Source of the DNA: G039029935 sp039029935
GTDB lineage: Bacteria > Chloroflexota > Anaerolineae > Caldilineales > Caldilineaceae
Direction of reading: 5' to 3'
DNA: 9,717 nt
NCBI GenBank assembly: GCA_039029935.1
Contig: JBCCFC010000438.1
Span: 1 to 9,717, forward strand
In this document: one piece after another, positions 1 to 6,929 of the stretch
Position numbering within the stretch: position 1 is the first letter of the stretch
Layout of the letters: each line of letters begins with the position of its first letter
Notes under the pieces: generated by a model
Databases searched by the model: none
The model's input: only the letters and a program-made list of their open reading frames with translations
Told to the model about the DNA's origin: nothing
Program-made: the position numbers and the translations under genes

Positions 1-57
1 ATTTTCACCCTCTTACACGCAACAAGAAGTGTATAGAAACGGACAATTATCAATATC

Positions 58-87
58 TCCGCGTTCATCCGCGCTCGTCCGCGTCCT
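58..87. repeat. Three-unit 10-bp tandem repeat (TCCGCGnnnn)
   Basis: Three contiguous decamers, TCCGCGTTCA, TCCGCGCTCG and TCCGCGTCCT, lie just beyond the maeB stop codon. The first six bases are invariant and the last four vary. From memory, strings of this kind (CGCGGATGAA in the other orientation) recur between genes in several environmental bacterial phyla, but I cannot check copy number here. No stable terminator hairpin is visible in the 95 bases downstream of maeB. Confidence 0.6.
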
Positions 88-95
88 AATTCCTT

Positions 96-2336
96 CTACC
101 GATTCTGCGCATCCACCACAGCGAGCGTCGCCATATTGATGACATCGTAGACATCCGCACCCGTTGCCAACACATGAATGGGTTTATCCATGCCCATGAG
201 AATGGGGCCAATGGCCTCGGCTCCACCGAGTTCGCTCATGAGCTTATAGGCAGTGTTGGCCGCTGATAGATCGGGGAAGACCAGCACATTAGCGTTTTGC
301 ACTTGGCTAAATGGGTAATGTAGCTGCATCAACTCCATGCTTACGGCGACGTCGGCCTGCATCTCGCCATCCACTTGCAGGTCTGGTCGCTGCTCTTTGA
401 CCAACTGAGTCGCGATACGCACCTTGTCAGACTGTGGGTGCGGTGTGCTGCCAAAGTTGGAGAAACTGAGCATGGCGATGCGTGGCTCGGTGTCAAATTG
501 ACGGGCCAGGTCAGCGGCGTTGAGGGCGATGGCGGCCAGTTGCTGTGCGTTGGGGTCGATGATAACGGTGGCATCGCTAAAGAAGTACACCCTGTCCTGC
601 ACCAACATGAGATAGACCGCGCTGACAAATTGACCGGCACCCGCACCGATCACCTGCAACGCGGGTCGGATAACCTCTGGATAGTTGTAGGTCATGCCAG
701 AAATAAATGCATCGGCATCGCCTTTTTCTACCATCATTGGCCCAAAAAAGTTGACCTCTCGCATTAGTTCTTGTGCACGAGCAGCGGTGACACCCTTACG
801 CTGGCGTTTTTCGTAGAAGGCTTGGGCATAGCTGGCACAAATGTCATCCTGTGCAGGGTCTACGATGGTCGGCTTAAAGGTCAACCCAAGCTGTTCACAT
901 TGGGCGGTAATGCGTGTTGAGTTGCCCAGCAGAATTGGCTCGGCAATGCCTTCGCTGGCAAGTGCATAGGCAGCGCGGATAATCTTGGGGTGTTCGCCCT
1001 CGCCAAAGACAACGCGCTTGGGGTCTTCGATGGCCTTCTGTCGCATGGAGCGCATGACCTGAACGCTGGGGCTGAGACGTGCGGCCAGTTCATCTTTATA
1101 TTCGTTCATGTCAACAGTACGGCGCGCCACACCAGTGTCAATGGCGGCCTGAGCGACGGCAGAGGCAACCCAGGTCATCACACGTGGATCAACGGGCTTG
1201 GGTATGATATACTCAGGGCCAAACTTCAGTTGGTCCAGCCCATACGCACGTAGTACACTGTCGGGGACATCCTCTTTGGTGAGGTCGGCGAGTGCTTTGG
1301 CTGCAGCCACCTTCATCTCCATGTTGATGGCCTTGGCTTGGACATCTAGCGCACCACGAAAGAGGAAGGGGAAGCCCAATACGTTGTTGACCTGATTAGG
1401 GTAATCGCTACGACCTGTGCCAAAGACAATATCCTCGCGGGCGGCTTTTGCGTCCTCGTAGGTGATCTCGGGATCAGGATTTGCCATTGCAAAGATGATG
1501 GGATAGCGTGCCATGCTGCGCACCATCTCTTGGCTGAGGATGTTGGGGGCGGAGAGTCCCATAAAGACATCAGCATCGACGAGTGCTTCCTCTAGTGTGC
1601 GGATGTGGACCTCGTTGGCATAGCGTTCTTTATATTCATTCATGCCCTCGGTACGGTCGGTGTAGATGACACCGCGCGAGTCGCACATGATGATGTTTTC
1701 TTTAACAGCACCCAGCGCGATATAGAATTCAGCACAGGCAATGCCCGCCGCGCCTGCACCGTTGATGACGATACACACATCGGCGATGTCTTTTTCGACA
1801 ATCTCCAGCGCGTTGACCAAGCCCGCACCGGAAATAATGGCTGTCCCGTGTTGGTCATCATGGAAAACCGGAATATCAACTGTGCGTTGTAGCTCGGTTT
1901 CGATGTAGAAGCATTCGGGTGCTTTGATGTCTTCGAGGTTGATGCCACCAAATGTCGGCGCAATCATCTGTCCCAAACGCACAATCTCTTTGGGATCATA
2001 GCTATCGACCTCGATATCAAAGACATCAACATCGGCAAAACGTTTGAAGAGAACGGCTTTCCCTTCCATCACAGGCTTAGAGGCCAATCCACCCAAATTG
2101 CCCAGCCCAAGAATGGCCGAGCCGTTGCTAATGACGGCGACTAAGTTCCCCTTGGAGGTGTAACGGTAGGCGTCGCTGGGGTTTTCGGCGATGGCACGAA
2201 CAGGGTGCGCAACACCAGGGGAATAGGCTAGCGAGAGATCATTTTGTGTGTCCATCGGTTTGGTTGCGGTGATTTTGAGTTTTCCTGGACGCCCTTGGGC
2301 GTGATAATCTAAAGCAGCTTGTTTTTGGTCGATCAT
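96..2336 (-). CDS. maeB: NADP-dependent malic enzyme with C-terminal phosphotransacetylase-like domain
   Basis: This cytoplasmic enzyme oxidatively decarboxylates malate to pyruvate and CO2, normally with NADP+, linking the TCA cycle to pyruvate and NADPH supply. At 746 residues it is close to E. coli MaeB (about 759). The malic enzyme part spans about residues 10-415: Y38 in AYSPGVA and K93 in MEGKAVLFK are the expected catalytic pair, E135/D136 (GINLEDIKAPECF) and D161 (FHDDQHGTA) the metal ligands, and GAGAAG at 193-198 the Rossmann dinucleotide loop. Residues about 425-746 form the phosphotransacetylase-like domain, ending in GPILMGMDKPIHVL and VVDAQNR; in this family it is regulatory (it senses acetyl-CoA) rather than known to transfer acetyl groups. 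The ATG has a good SD eight bases upstream. No frameshift is seen. Cofactor preference is inferred from the family. It is transcribed divergently from the beta-helix gene, with which no functional link is evident. Confidence 0.97.
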   Translation of the reverse strand: MIDQKQAALDYHAQGRPGKLKITATKPMDTQNDLSLAYSPGVAHPVRAIAENPSDAYRYTSKGNLVAVISNGSAILGLGNLGGLASKPVMEGKAVLFKRFADVDVFDIEVDSYDPKEIVRLGQMIAPTFGGINLEDIKAPECFYIETELQRTVDIPVFHDDQHGTAIISGAGLVNALEIVEKDIADVCIVINGAGAAGIACAEFYIALGAVKENIIMCDSRGVIYTDRTEGMNEYKERYANEVHIRTLEEALVDADVFMGLSAPNILSQEMVRSMARYPIIFAMANPDPEITYEDAKAAREDIVFGTGRSDYPNQVNNVLGFPFLFRGALDVQAKAINMEMKVAAAKALADLTKEDVPDSVLRAYGLDQLKFGPEYIIPKPVDPRVMTWVASAVAQAAIDTGVARRTVDMNEYKDELAARLSPSVQVMRSMRQKAIEDPKRVVFGEGEHPKIIRAAYALASEGIAEPILLGNSTRITAQCEQLGLTFKPTIVDPAQDDICASYAQAFYEKRQRKGVTAARAQELMREVNFFGPMMVEKGDADAFISGMTYNYPEVIRPALQVIGAGAGQFVSAVYLMLVQDRVYFFSDATVIIDPNAQQLAAIALNAADLARQFDTEPRIAMLSFSNFGSTPHPQSDKVRIATQLVKEQRPDLQVDGEMQADVAVSMELMQLHYPFSQVQNANVLVFPDLSAANTAYKLMSELGGAEAIGPILMGMDKPIHVLATGADVYDVINMATLAVVDAQNR

Positions 2337-2343
2337 AACGAGT

Positions 2344-2350
2344 ATCCTTT
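2344..2350 (-). promoter_or_regulatory. Ribosome binding site of maeB
   Basis: Read on the minus strand the sequence is AAAGGATACTCGTTATG: a near-consensus SD (AAAGGA) about eight bases before the ATG at 2336. It fixes the start of the malic enzyme. Confidence 0.8.
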
Positions 2351-2386
2351 ACCCTTTGTGAATGTACTACCTGGCATGAGTGGCGA

Positions 2387-2452
2387 GACCTTTGGGAGTG
2401 ACGAAATGATTTATGTACTTCCAGAATACATTGTCTTCACCCACCGAAGGTC
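2387..2452. repeat. Imperfect inverted repeat in the maeB leader
   Basis: GACCTTTGG at 2387-2395 pairs with CCGAAGGTC at 2444-2452 (one mismatch, a G-T wobble on the plus strand). Inside it, GTGA (2398-2401) mirrors TCAC (2437-2440), and ATGTA (2413-2417) mirrors TACAT (2427-2431). The structure lies about 50-115 bases upstream of the maeB start and would be in its leader if transcription begins in the AT-rich DNA beyond. I recognise no riboswitch class. It could be an operator, a leader structure or a degenerate copy of the palindrome at 6107-6145, with which the left arm shares 13 of 14 bases. Confidence 0.45.
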
Positions 2453-2464
2453 TTTCCTCAGATA

Positions 2465-2580
2465 GCTGGTAGCAAAATTTAACAAAAATTTAAACTATCT
2501 ACAACAAATTTCAGTAGACTGCGCAACAAAGATAGCGGTATCATTGTGTATATACTATAAAGCATGAAATTAATTTTAAC
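2465..2580. promoter_or_regulatory. AT-rich divergent promoter region
   Basis: The DNA between maeB and the beta-helix gene turns strongly AT-rich here, in contrast to its flanks. For the plus-strand gene, TATACT at 2551-2556 (or TATAAA at 2556-2561) is a plausible -10 box about 25-30 bases before the start, but no convincing -35 box sits at the usual spacing. For maeB, TTGTTG-type hexamers occur on the minus strand at about 2503-2508, without a clear partner. The region is therefore supported as a promoter zone by position and composition only. Confidence 0.35.
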
Positions 2581-5500
2581 GTGAGTATCGGAACAAACAG
2601 CGTGATATCAACTAAGCAATGTAAAAAAATCGCCAACAAAAGCTATCTATCCCTATTGATTAGCATGACCTTTTTGCTGTCTATCTCAACCCAATTCGTT
2701 TCTGCACAGGGCGGGTCAGCGCAAGGAGCAGCCCAAACTACCCTGCCTCAAGAAGTACAACCATCAGGGACGCGGACAGTTGTGTATTTGCCGCAAATCC
2801 AGACCAGTGTGATGGCAAAAGGGCAAACAGCTAGCCAGACAGGGGTTATCCCCACAAATCGGCTTGTTAATTGGGACCCTGGTGTGCGTGGTGGCATCCC
2901 CACCTTTGGGACACAGATTGATGTGACCAACTATGGTGCGGTTGGCGATGGGGTAACAGATGATGGACCAGCCATCAATACAGCCATTGCCACCGCCGCC
3001 ACGGTCAGCAACTTCACCCCTTCTGTCGCGGTCTATATCCCCGCAGGGACCTATCTCATTCAGACGCCGATCCAGATGATGTCCGGTGTATTGCTCAAGG
3101 GCAGTGGCCCCGACACAACCAGGCTGCTTTTTGATCTACCGGGTCAATCATTACGGGGTGGCATCGAATTTTTGGGGTCACGCAATAGTGAAGATGTTGT
3201 ACTCACGTCTGGCTATACCTATGGCAGTCGGACATTGGTCCTGCATACAAACGCCACTGGTCGGGCAGCGCAGGAGCAACGGTTTACCGCTGACTCTGCA
3301 CGGGTGCTGCATCCAGAACGTATCTCGCCAAATCGTGTGCATGATGTTGACGATGCCGCTACAGAGATTGTTCCAGGCACATTACTCTGGCTGCACCAAG
3401 AGAATGACTCGGAGGTAATGTACACCTCAGCCGAGTGGAACAAAAGCTATGCGGCCAACTCGATGGGGCAGATGGTTGGGGTGTCGGCGGTGCAGCAAGA
3501 GGGTGCAGCGACAACCCTGACGCTGGATGTACCGCTGCGATTAAATTATCAGGCAAGGTTGTCGCCAACCGTCCACATCATCGAGCCAGTCACTTGGGCA
3601 GGGGTTGAGGATTTATATCTGGAGTGGATGACACCTGCGGATGCCATTAATGTGATGTTCAAGTATGTTGAAAATTGCTGGCTGCGCAACGTCGAGTCCA
3701 ATCTTGCTGACCGGGGGCATGTGTGGAGCTATTACAGCCGGTTCTTGACCATTGAGGATAGCTATTTCTATCGGGCGCATGATTATGGTGGCGGTGGTAA
3801 CGGTTATGGTGTCACGCTGGGGAACGCTACATCCGATTCACTTGTCTCCAATAATATTTTTCATACATTGCGCCACTCGATGATGGTCAAACAAGGGGCC
3901 AATGGCAATGTCTTTGGCTATAACTATTCGTTTGACAATCAAGAAAACAAGACCGATATTTCGCTACATGGGCATTATAACTATGCGAATCTCTTTGAAG
4001 GCAACGATGTGCAGATGGTGATTGTGGCCGATTCGTGGGGACCCAGCGGTCCCTATAGCACCATTTTTCGCAATCGCGTTCATGATGAAAGTGGCATCAG
4101 TGTGCGTGATCATTCTGACTACACGAATATTGTTGGCAACAACGTCATAACGGTTGAGGTACGCACGGGTCCCGATGAGTTCGATGATGATGGCTCACCC
4201 ACCTATCTGGGTGAGGTTGAACACGAGTTAGTAGATGGCAATTTGATTGGGGGCATTTTGGCGTGGAGTGGAGCCGCTGCCGCTGCTCTGGGTCTGGCAG
4301 ATTCACATTATCTCAGCGGTGCCCCCGCTTTTTGGGGCAGTAAACCTTGGCCCGGTATTGGTATGGATATTGACCATTTTCAAGTACAAGAATCAGCCAC
4401 ACCAATTATTCTGCCTGCACAGGAGCGGTACGCCTCGATTCAGGCAACCCGTGCGGCTATGACACCGACGCCAACCGCGACAGCAACGCTCACGAGCACC
4501 CTCACACCAACGTCAACGCTGACATCTATGCCAACCAATACAGCAACTTCGACAGCAACTCATACCCCTTCTCATACTCCCACTCATACCCCTACAGTGA
4601 CCCTATCACCAACACCAACAGCTACCCCGTCAACGACATCCTCTCCGACGGCCACAGCAACTACAACCGCGACACCATCGCCTACTCCCTCCTCAACTAC
4701 AACTGCGACTGCAACTGCGACTACGACTGCAACTGCGACTGCAACACCATCACCGACGCCATCACCGACAATAACAAATACGCCTACACCCACCCCAACT
4801 GCTACGCAGACAGAAACCGCAACGTCAACCGCAACTTCGACAATGACTGTGACCCCAACTCCAACCCCAACAACTACGCCGACATCCACGGACACAGCAA
4901 CGCCTGTGCCAACCGTGACATCAACGGCGACCCCTTCATTCACACCATCCCTAACGCCAACCCCTACCCATACAGCGACGGTGACAGCGACGGTGACAGC
5001 GACAGTGACAGCGACAGCTACAATGACGGCAACGTCTATACCAACGCATACACCATCACCGACCGCGACACCGATTCTGCCAGCCATATCAACCGCGATC
5101 TCAGTCGCCACAACAACACCAGCATCATCCCCAACACCATCCTCAACATCAACACCCTCACCATCGCCGACAGTGACTGCCACTGCCACCCAAACCGCTA
5201 CTGCCACCCAAACCGCCACTGCCACCCAAACCGCTACTGCCACCCAAACCGCTACTGCCACCCAAACACCAACGCCTGCCCCGGTGTGGGTGTTGACACC
5301 GCCAGCACTGGAAGTTGATTCCGCCACGGCTCTCCCCGGCATAGACGAAGCAGCTGTCGTTGTACCCATGCGCTATCAGAATATCTATGAATTTGGTTTA
5401 GAAAACATCGCCATCAAGTTTATTGTCCCACCGTTGACCAAGCTAGATGTGGATGCATTGGGTGCAGACCTGTTTGTGGGTAGTGCTGGTGAGCAAACAG

Positions 5501-5877
5501 ATAATGGTGGTCGGGGAGTTCGTTCTCCCACCATCGCAGAATCTATGCAGCCATTGGTTGCTATACAGCCCCAAATCGTGACAAAGCCTCTGGCCGCTTG
5601 GGGTTGTGATAGCGATGGCGATGCGGGTGATATTTGTTACTACGCGCAATCACAATTAGAGGCGGGGGCGTCCATAGAGGTGGCACCTGTCTTTATTTTG
5701 GATGATGATTGGAATATGGATGATGAGTTGCTAGAGATACAAACCACGTTTAATGCACTGGAGCCAGTGTCGTCGACCATGATTGAGGAGCTTCAAGAGA
5801 TTCGTGTCAGCATCAATCCGATCACTGTGCAGGATGTGTTGATGGTGGAGGTATTTTTGCCGATTGTGAGTCGGTAG
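2581..5877 (+). CDS. Secreted pectate-lyase-3/GH28-like beta-helix protein with long TP-rich linker
   Basis: An exported protein of 1098 residues that probably binds or cleaves an extracellular polysaccharide; the substrate cannot be read from sequence. Residues 1-42 are a signal peptide (KQCKK, hydrophobic core 22-37, likely cleavage after VSA at 42). A Pectate_lyase_3-type domain opens at about 114 (DVTNYGAVGDGVTDD), followed by VYIPAGTYLI and a right-handed beta-helix to about 560 (WAGVEDLYLEW at 339, NNIFHTLRHSMMVKQ around 431, GNVFGYNYS). Residues about 628-900 are a Thr/Pro/Ala/Ser linker. Residues about 901-1098 are an unrecognised, probably beta-rich domain with CDSDGDAGDIC (1009-1019) and the tail VFLPIVSR. 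The GTG start at 2581 has no SD; GTG at 2602 would give a more usual signal-peptide n-region and has a weak GGA upstream. The gene is monocistronic and convergent with the DUF4386 gene. Lyase, hydrolase or purely adhesive function all remain possible. Confidence 0.85.
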   Translation: MSIGTNSVISTKQCKKIANKSYLSLLISMTFLLSISTQFVSAQGGSAQGAAQTTLPQEVQPSGTRTVVYLPQIQTSVMAKGQTASQTGVIPTNRLVNWDPGVRGGIPTFGTQIDVTNYGAVGDGVTDDGPAINTAIATAATVSNFTPSVAVYIPAGTYLIQTPIQMMSGVLLKGSGPDTTRLLFDLPGQSLRGGIEFLGSRNSEDVVLTSGYTYGSRTLVLHTNATGRAAQEQRFTADSARVLHPERISPNRVHDVDDAATEIVPGTLLWLHQENDSEVMYTSAEWNKSYAANSMGQMVGVSAVQQEGAATTLTLDVPLRLNYQARLSPTVHIIEPVTWAGVEDLYLEWMTPADAINVMFKYVENCWLRNVESNLADRGHVWSYYSRFLTIEDSYFYRAHDYGGGGNGYGVTLGNATSDSLVSNNIFHTLRHSMMVKQGANGNVFGYNYSFDNQENKTDISLHGHYNYANLFEGNDVQMVIVADSWGPSGPYSTIFRNRVHDESGISVRDHSDYTNIVGNNVITVEVRTGPDEFDDDGSPTYLGEVEHELVDGNLIGGILAWSGAAAAALGLADSHYLSGAPAFWGSKPWPGIGMDIDHFQVQESATPIILPAQERYASIQATRAAMTPTPTATATLTSTLTPTSTLTSMPTNTATSTATHTPSHTPTHTPTVTLSPTPTATPSTTSSPTATATTTATPSPTPSSTTTATATATTTATATATPSPTPSPTITNTPTPTPTATQTETATSTATSTMTVTPTPTPTTTPTSTDTATPVPTVTSTATPSFTPSLTPTPTHTATVTATVTATVTATATMTATSIPTHTPSPTATPILPAISTAISVATTTPASSPTPSSTSTPSPSPTVTATATQTATATQTATATQTATATQTATATQTPTPAPVWVLTPPALEVDSATALPGIDEAAVVVPMRYQNIYEFGLENIAIKFIVPPLTKLDVDALGADLFVGSAGEQTDNGGRGVRSPTIAESMQPLVAIQPQIVTKPLAAWGCDSDGDAGDICYYAQSQLEAGASIEVAPVFILDDDWNMDDELLEIQTTFNALEPVSSTMIEELQEIRVSINPITVQDVLMVEVFLPIVSR
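4975..5022 (+). repeat. Four 12-bp tandem repeats inside the linker
   Basis: Units gcgacggtgaca, gcgacggtgaca, gcgacagtgaca and gcgacagctaca follow without gaps. The first two are identical and the others drift by one to three bases. Each unit encodes four residues (TVTA or TATA type), so gain or loss of a unit keeps the frame. Confidence 0.85.
5182..5271 (+). repeat. Five 18-bp tandem repeats inside the linker (TATQTA)
   Basis: Units begin at 5182, 5200, 5218, 5236 and 5254. The unit is actgccacccaaaccgct; three of the first four copies are identical, one has a single final-base change, and the fifth differs in its last bases. Each copy adds six residues, TATQTA. Near-identity, including third codon positions, points to recent duplication by slippage or unequal exchange. 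Confidence 0.9.
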
Positions 5878-5894
5878 ACAGGCTTGCCCCCCTT

Positions 5895-6140
5895 TCATCT
5901 TTTTGTTGGGCTTACTGCGCCCATAAATGAGTAGTGGGACTGCGCCACTGCGCCCATCTCGCCAGCTTCCGCCATTTGTGCTAAATGTTCGAGGGGGAGG
6001 ATAACGTTCAGGTCCTGACTGAAGCCCGTGCGGTCATGCCACGTGGATATATGATCCTGCACAGGCGCAAACGTTTGGGTATTTGGGCTTTCTAAAATAG
6101 AAAATCGACCTTTGGGGGTGTCTGGATCATACACCCCCAA
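5895..6140 (-). pseudogene. Remnant resembling GrdB/PrdB-type reductase family (glycine/sarcosine/betaine/D-proline)
   Basis: The frame reads 81 residues from a TTG, or 88 from the preceding in-frame stop at 6159-6161. Its second half, DLNVILPLEHLAQMAEAG then EMGAVAQSHYSFMGAV, matches by recollection a conserved block of the selenoprotein-B reductase family (pattern: DxNvxFPLxRLxELxxxGxIGsxAxxHySFMG), with a His/Asp-containing stretch before it (STWHDRTGFSQDL) as expected. Family members carry a longer N-terminal part before this block and usually more sequence after SFMG; here the similarity stops at a TGA shortly after SFMGAV and nothing recognisable lies upstream, where the next gene ends at 6187. 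There is no SD, and the first residues overlap a hairpin. I read it as a decayed internal or C-terminal fragment. It contains no visible selenocysteine or CxxC motif. A short expressed protein is possible but less likely. Confidence 0.55.
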
Positions 6141-6145
6141 AGGTC
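6107..6145. terminator. Perfect 15-bp hairpin, probable bidirectional terminator
   Basis: GACCTTTGGGGGTGT (6107-6121) is exactly mirrored by ACACCCCCAAAGGTC (6131-6145) around a nine-base loop. On the minus strand it sits 41 bases past the DUF4386 stop and is followed by GATTTTCTATTTTAG, a T-rich tail. On the plus strand it is followed by TTACGAATTTTAC, a weaker tail. It lies between two convergent genes, where a shared terminator is expected. It may also be one copy of a dispersed palindrome. Confidence 0.7.
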
Positions 6146-6186
6146 TTACGAATTTTACTCAATTAGCCATCGTCGCGATGTACGTG

Positions 6187-6909
6187 CTAGGAGGCAGGTG
6201 CAAACGCAGCCTTCTGCCATTTCCACGGCTGGATATTCGCTCCTCTGATGAGCAGCCAAAATCCGAACAGGACCTCACCGTAATAGATATAGTCCACTAC
6301 TGATATGAAGAGATGGGGTGCGATGAAGAAGACAAAGCTATCGAAGACATAACCGATACCCGCTATGATTAACATTGCACCGATGATTTTTGGCAGCAGC
6401 GAATCTGCTTTGAACAGTAGAGAGCCCAGCGGGAAGAGCCACAGACCCCAGAATATGACCGCGATATAAGACCCAAAATCGCGCATGTCCAGAAAGAGTG
6501 CCACAAGATAGTGTAGTTGCTCGACCGTAAACACGGCCTCTGTGTCGGCAAGGCTTAGAGAAAGCACGACAAAATAGTTGACCTCATTGAGCATGGAAAT
6601 GGCGGCAGCGGTCAACAGAAAGGCTGCCATAAATGTGGCAATCGTCTTCCCAAGTGGTTTGAGTAGCTTGTACAGCAGCAGTGCCTTCGCAATACTAATG
6701 ATATTCATCAAGAAGAGGCTCGCCATGCTGAGACGAAACGCCGAGTCAGCAGCCACAATATTTTGTATCGTTGTTGCGATATCCCCTGATACGACAAGGA
6801 TGTCAGAGACATATACCGTGCCAAAAAATCCAACGGGGATTAGGATCAGGTAGAGCAGTCCCGCTAACCGTGCTGTATGATCTGATCGCTGTATTGCTTG
6901 AGTGGTCAT
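6187..6909 (-). CDS. DUF4386 family integral membrane protein
   Basis: A 240-residue inner-membrane protein of unknown function. Family assignment rests on the N-terminal pattern ARLAGLLYLILIPVGFF (13-29), followed by DIATTIQNIVAADSAFRLS (43-61), and the C-terminal YGEVLFGFWLLIRGANIQ (about 207-224), which fit the DUF4386 family (PF14329). Its length is typical. Hydrophobic segments lie roughly at 14-34, 59-82, 88-108, 130-160, 170-195 and 203-222, suggesting about six membrane spans. The ATG has a strong SD. The gene appears to stand alone: a terminator-like hairpin follows it and the upstream regulator has its own terminator. Its promoter may lie inside the inverted-repeat element at 6930-7069. 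No catalytic motif is visible and no specific role should be assigned. Confidence 0.9.
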   Translation of the reverse strand: MTTQAIQRSDHTARLAGLLYLILIPVGFFGTVYVSDILVVSGDIATTIQNIVAADSAFRLSMASLFLMNIISIAKALLLYKLLKPLGKTIATFMAAFLLTAAAISMLNEVNYFVVLSLSLADTEAVFTVEQLHYLVALFLDMRDFGSYIAVIFWGLWLFPLGSLLFKADSLLPKIIGAMLIIAGIGYVFDSFVFFIAPHLFISVVDYIYYGEVLFGFWLLIRGANIQPWKWQKAAFAPAS

Positions 6910-6917
6910 TCTAAATA

Positions 6918-6925
6918 CTCCTTTT
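6918..6925 (-). promoter_or_regulatory. Ribosome binding site of the DUF4386 gene
   Basis: The minus strand reads AAAAGGAGTATTTAGAATG: an AAGGAG SD eight bases before the ATG at 6909. This is the strongest SD in the window and sets the start. Confidence 0.85.
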
Positions 6926-6929
6926 CTGT

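Larger units (their letters stand above)
4462..5280 (+). repeat. Low-complexity Thr/Pro/Ala/Ser linker-coding DNA
   Basis: About 820 bases made almost wholly of ACN, CCN, GCN and TCN codons encode an extended, probably disordered and possibly O-glycosylated spacer between the beta-helix and the C-terminal domain. The coding strand is C/A-rich and G-poor. This composition keeps a long shadow frame open on the other strand (4584-5369, Val/Gly/Ala-only), which is not a gene. About 270 residues is long for such a spacer. Confidence 0.9.

Noticed and set aside
375..767. A 130-codon plus-strand frame opposite maeB
   Set aside because: It is an antisense shadow of the conserved phosphotransacetylase-like domain with no own features.
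1088..1660. The string MNEYK encoded twice in maeB (near 1095 and 1635)
   Set aside because: The two copies sit in non-homologous parts of the malic enzyme, at sites where the family has similar residues anyway; five residues are not enough to suggest duplication.
4584..5369. A 261-codon minus-strand frame opposite the TP-rich linker
   Set aside because: It consists almost only of Val, Gly and Ala because it is the complement of ACN/CCN/GCN codons. It has no domain and no SD, and is a shadow of the linker.
5911..5960. Repeated ACTGCGCC at about 5913-5960 as a possible iterated operator
   Set aside because: The copies fall at the codons for MGAV, which the reductase-family motif itself contains twice, so coding history explains them.
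6112..6303. A 63-codon plus-strand frame starting in the palindrome
   Set aside because: It runs antisense into the well-supported DUF4386 gene and has no domain.
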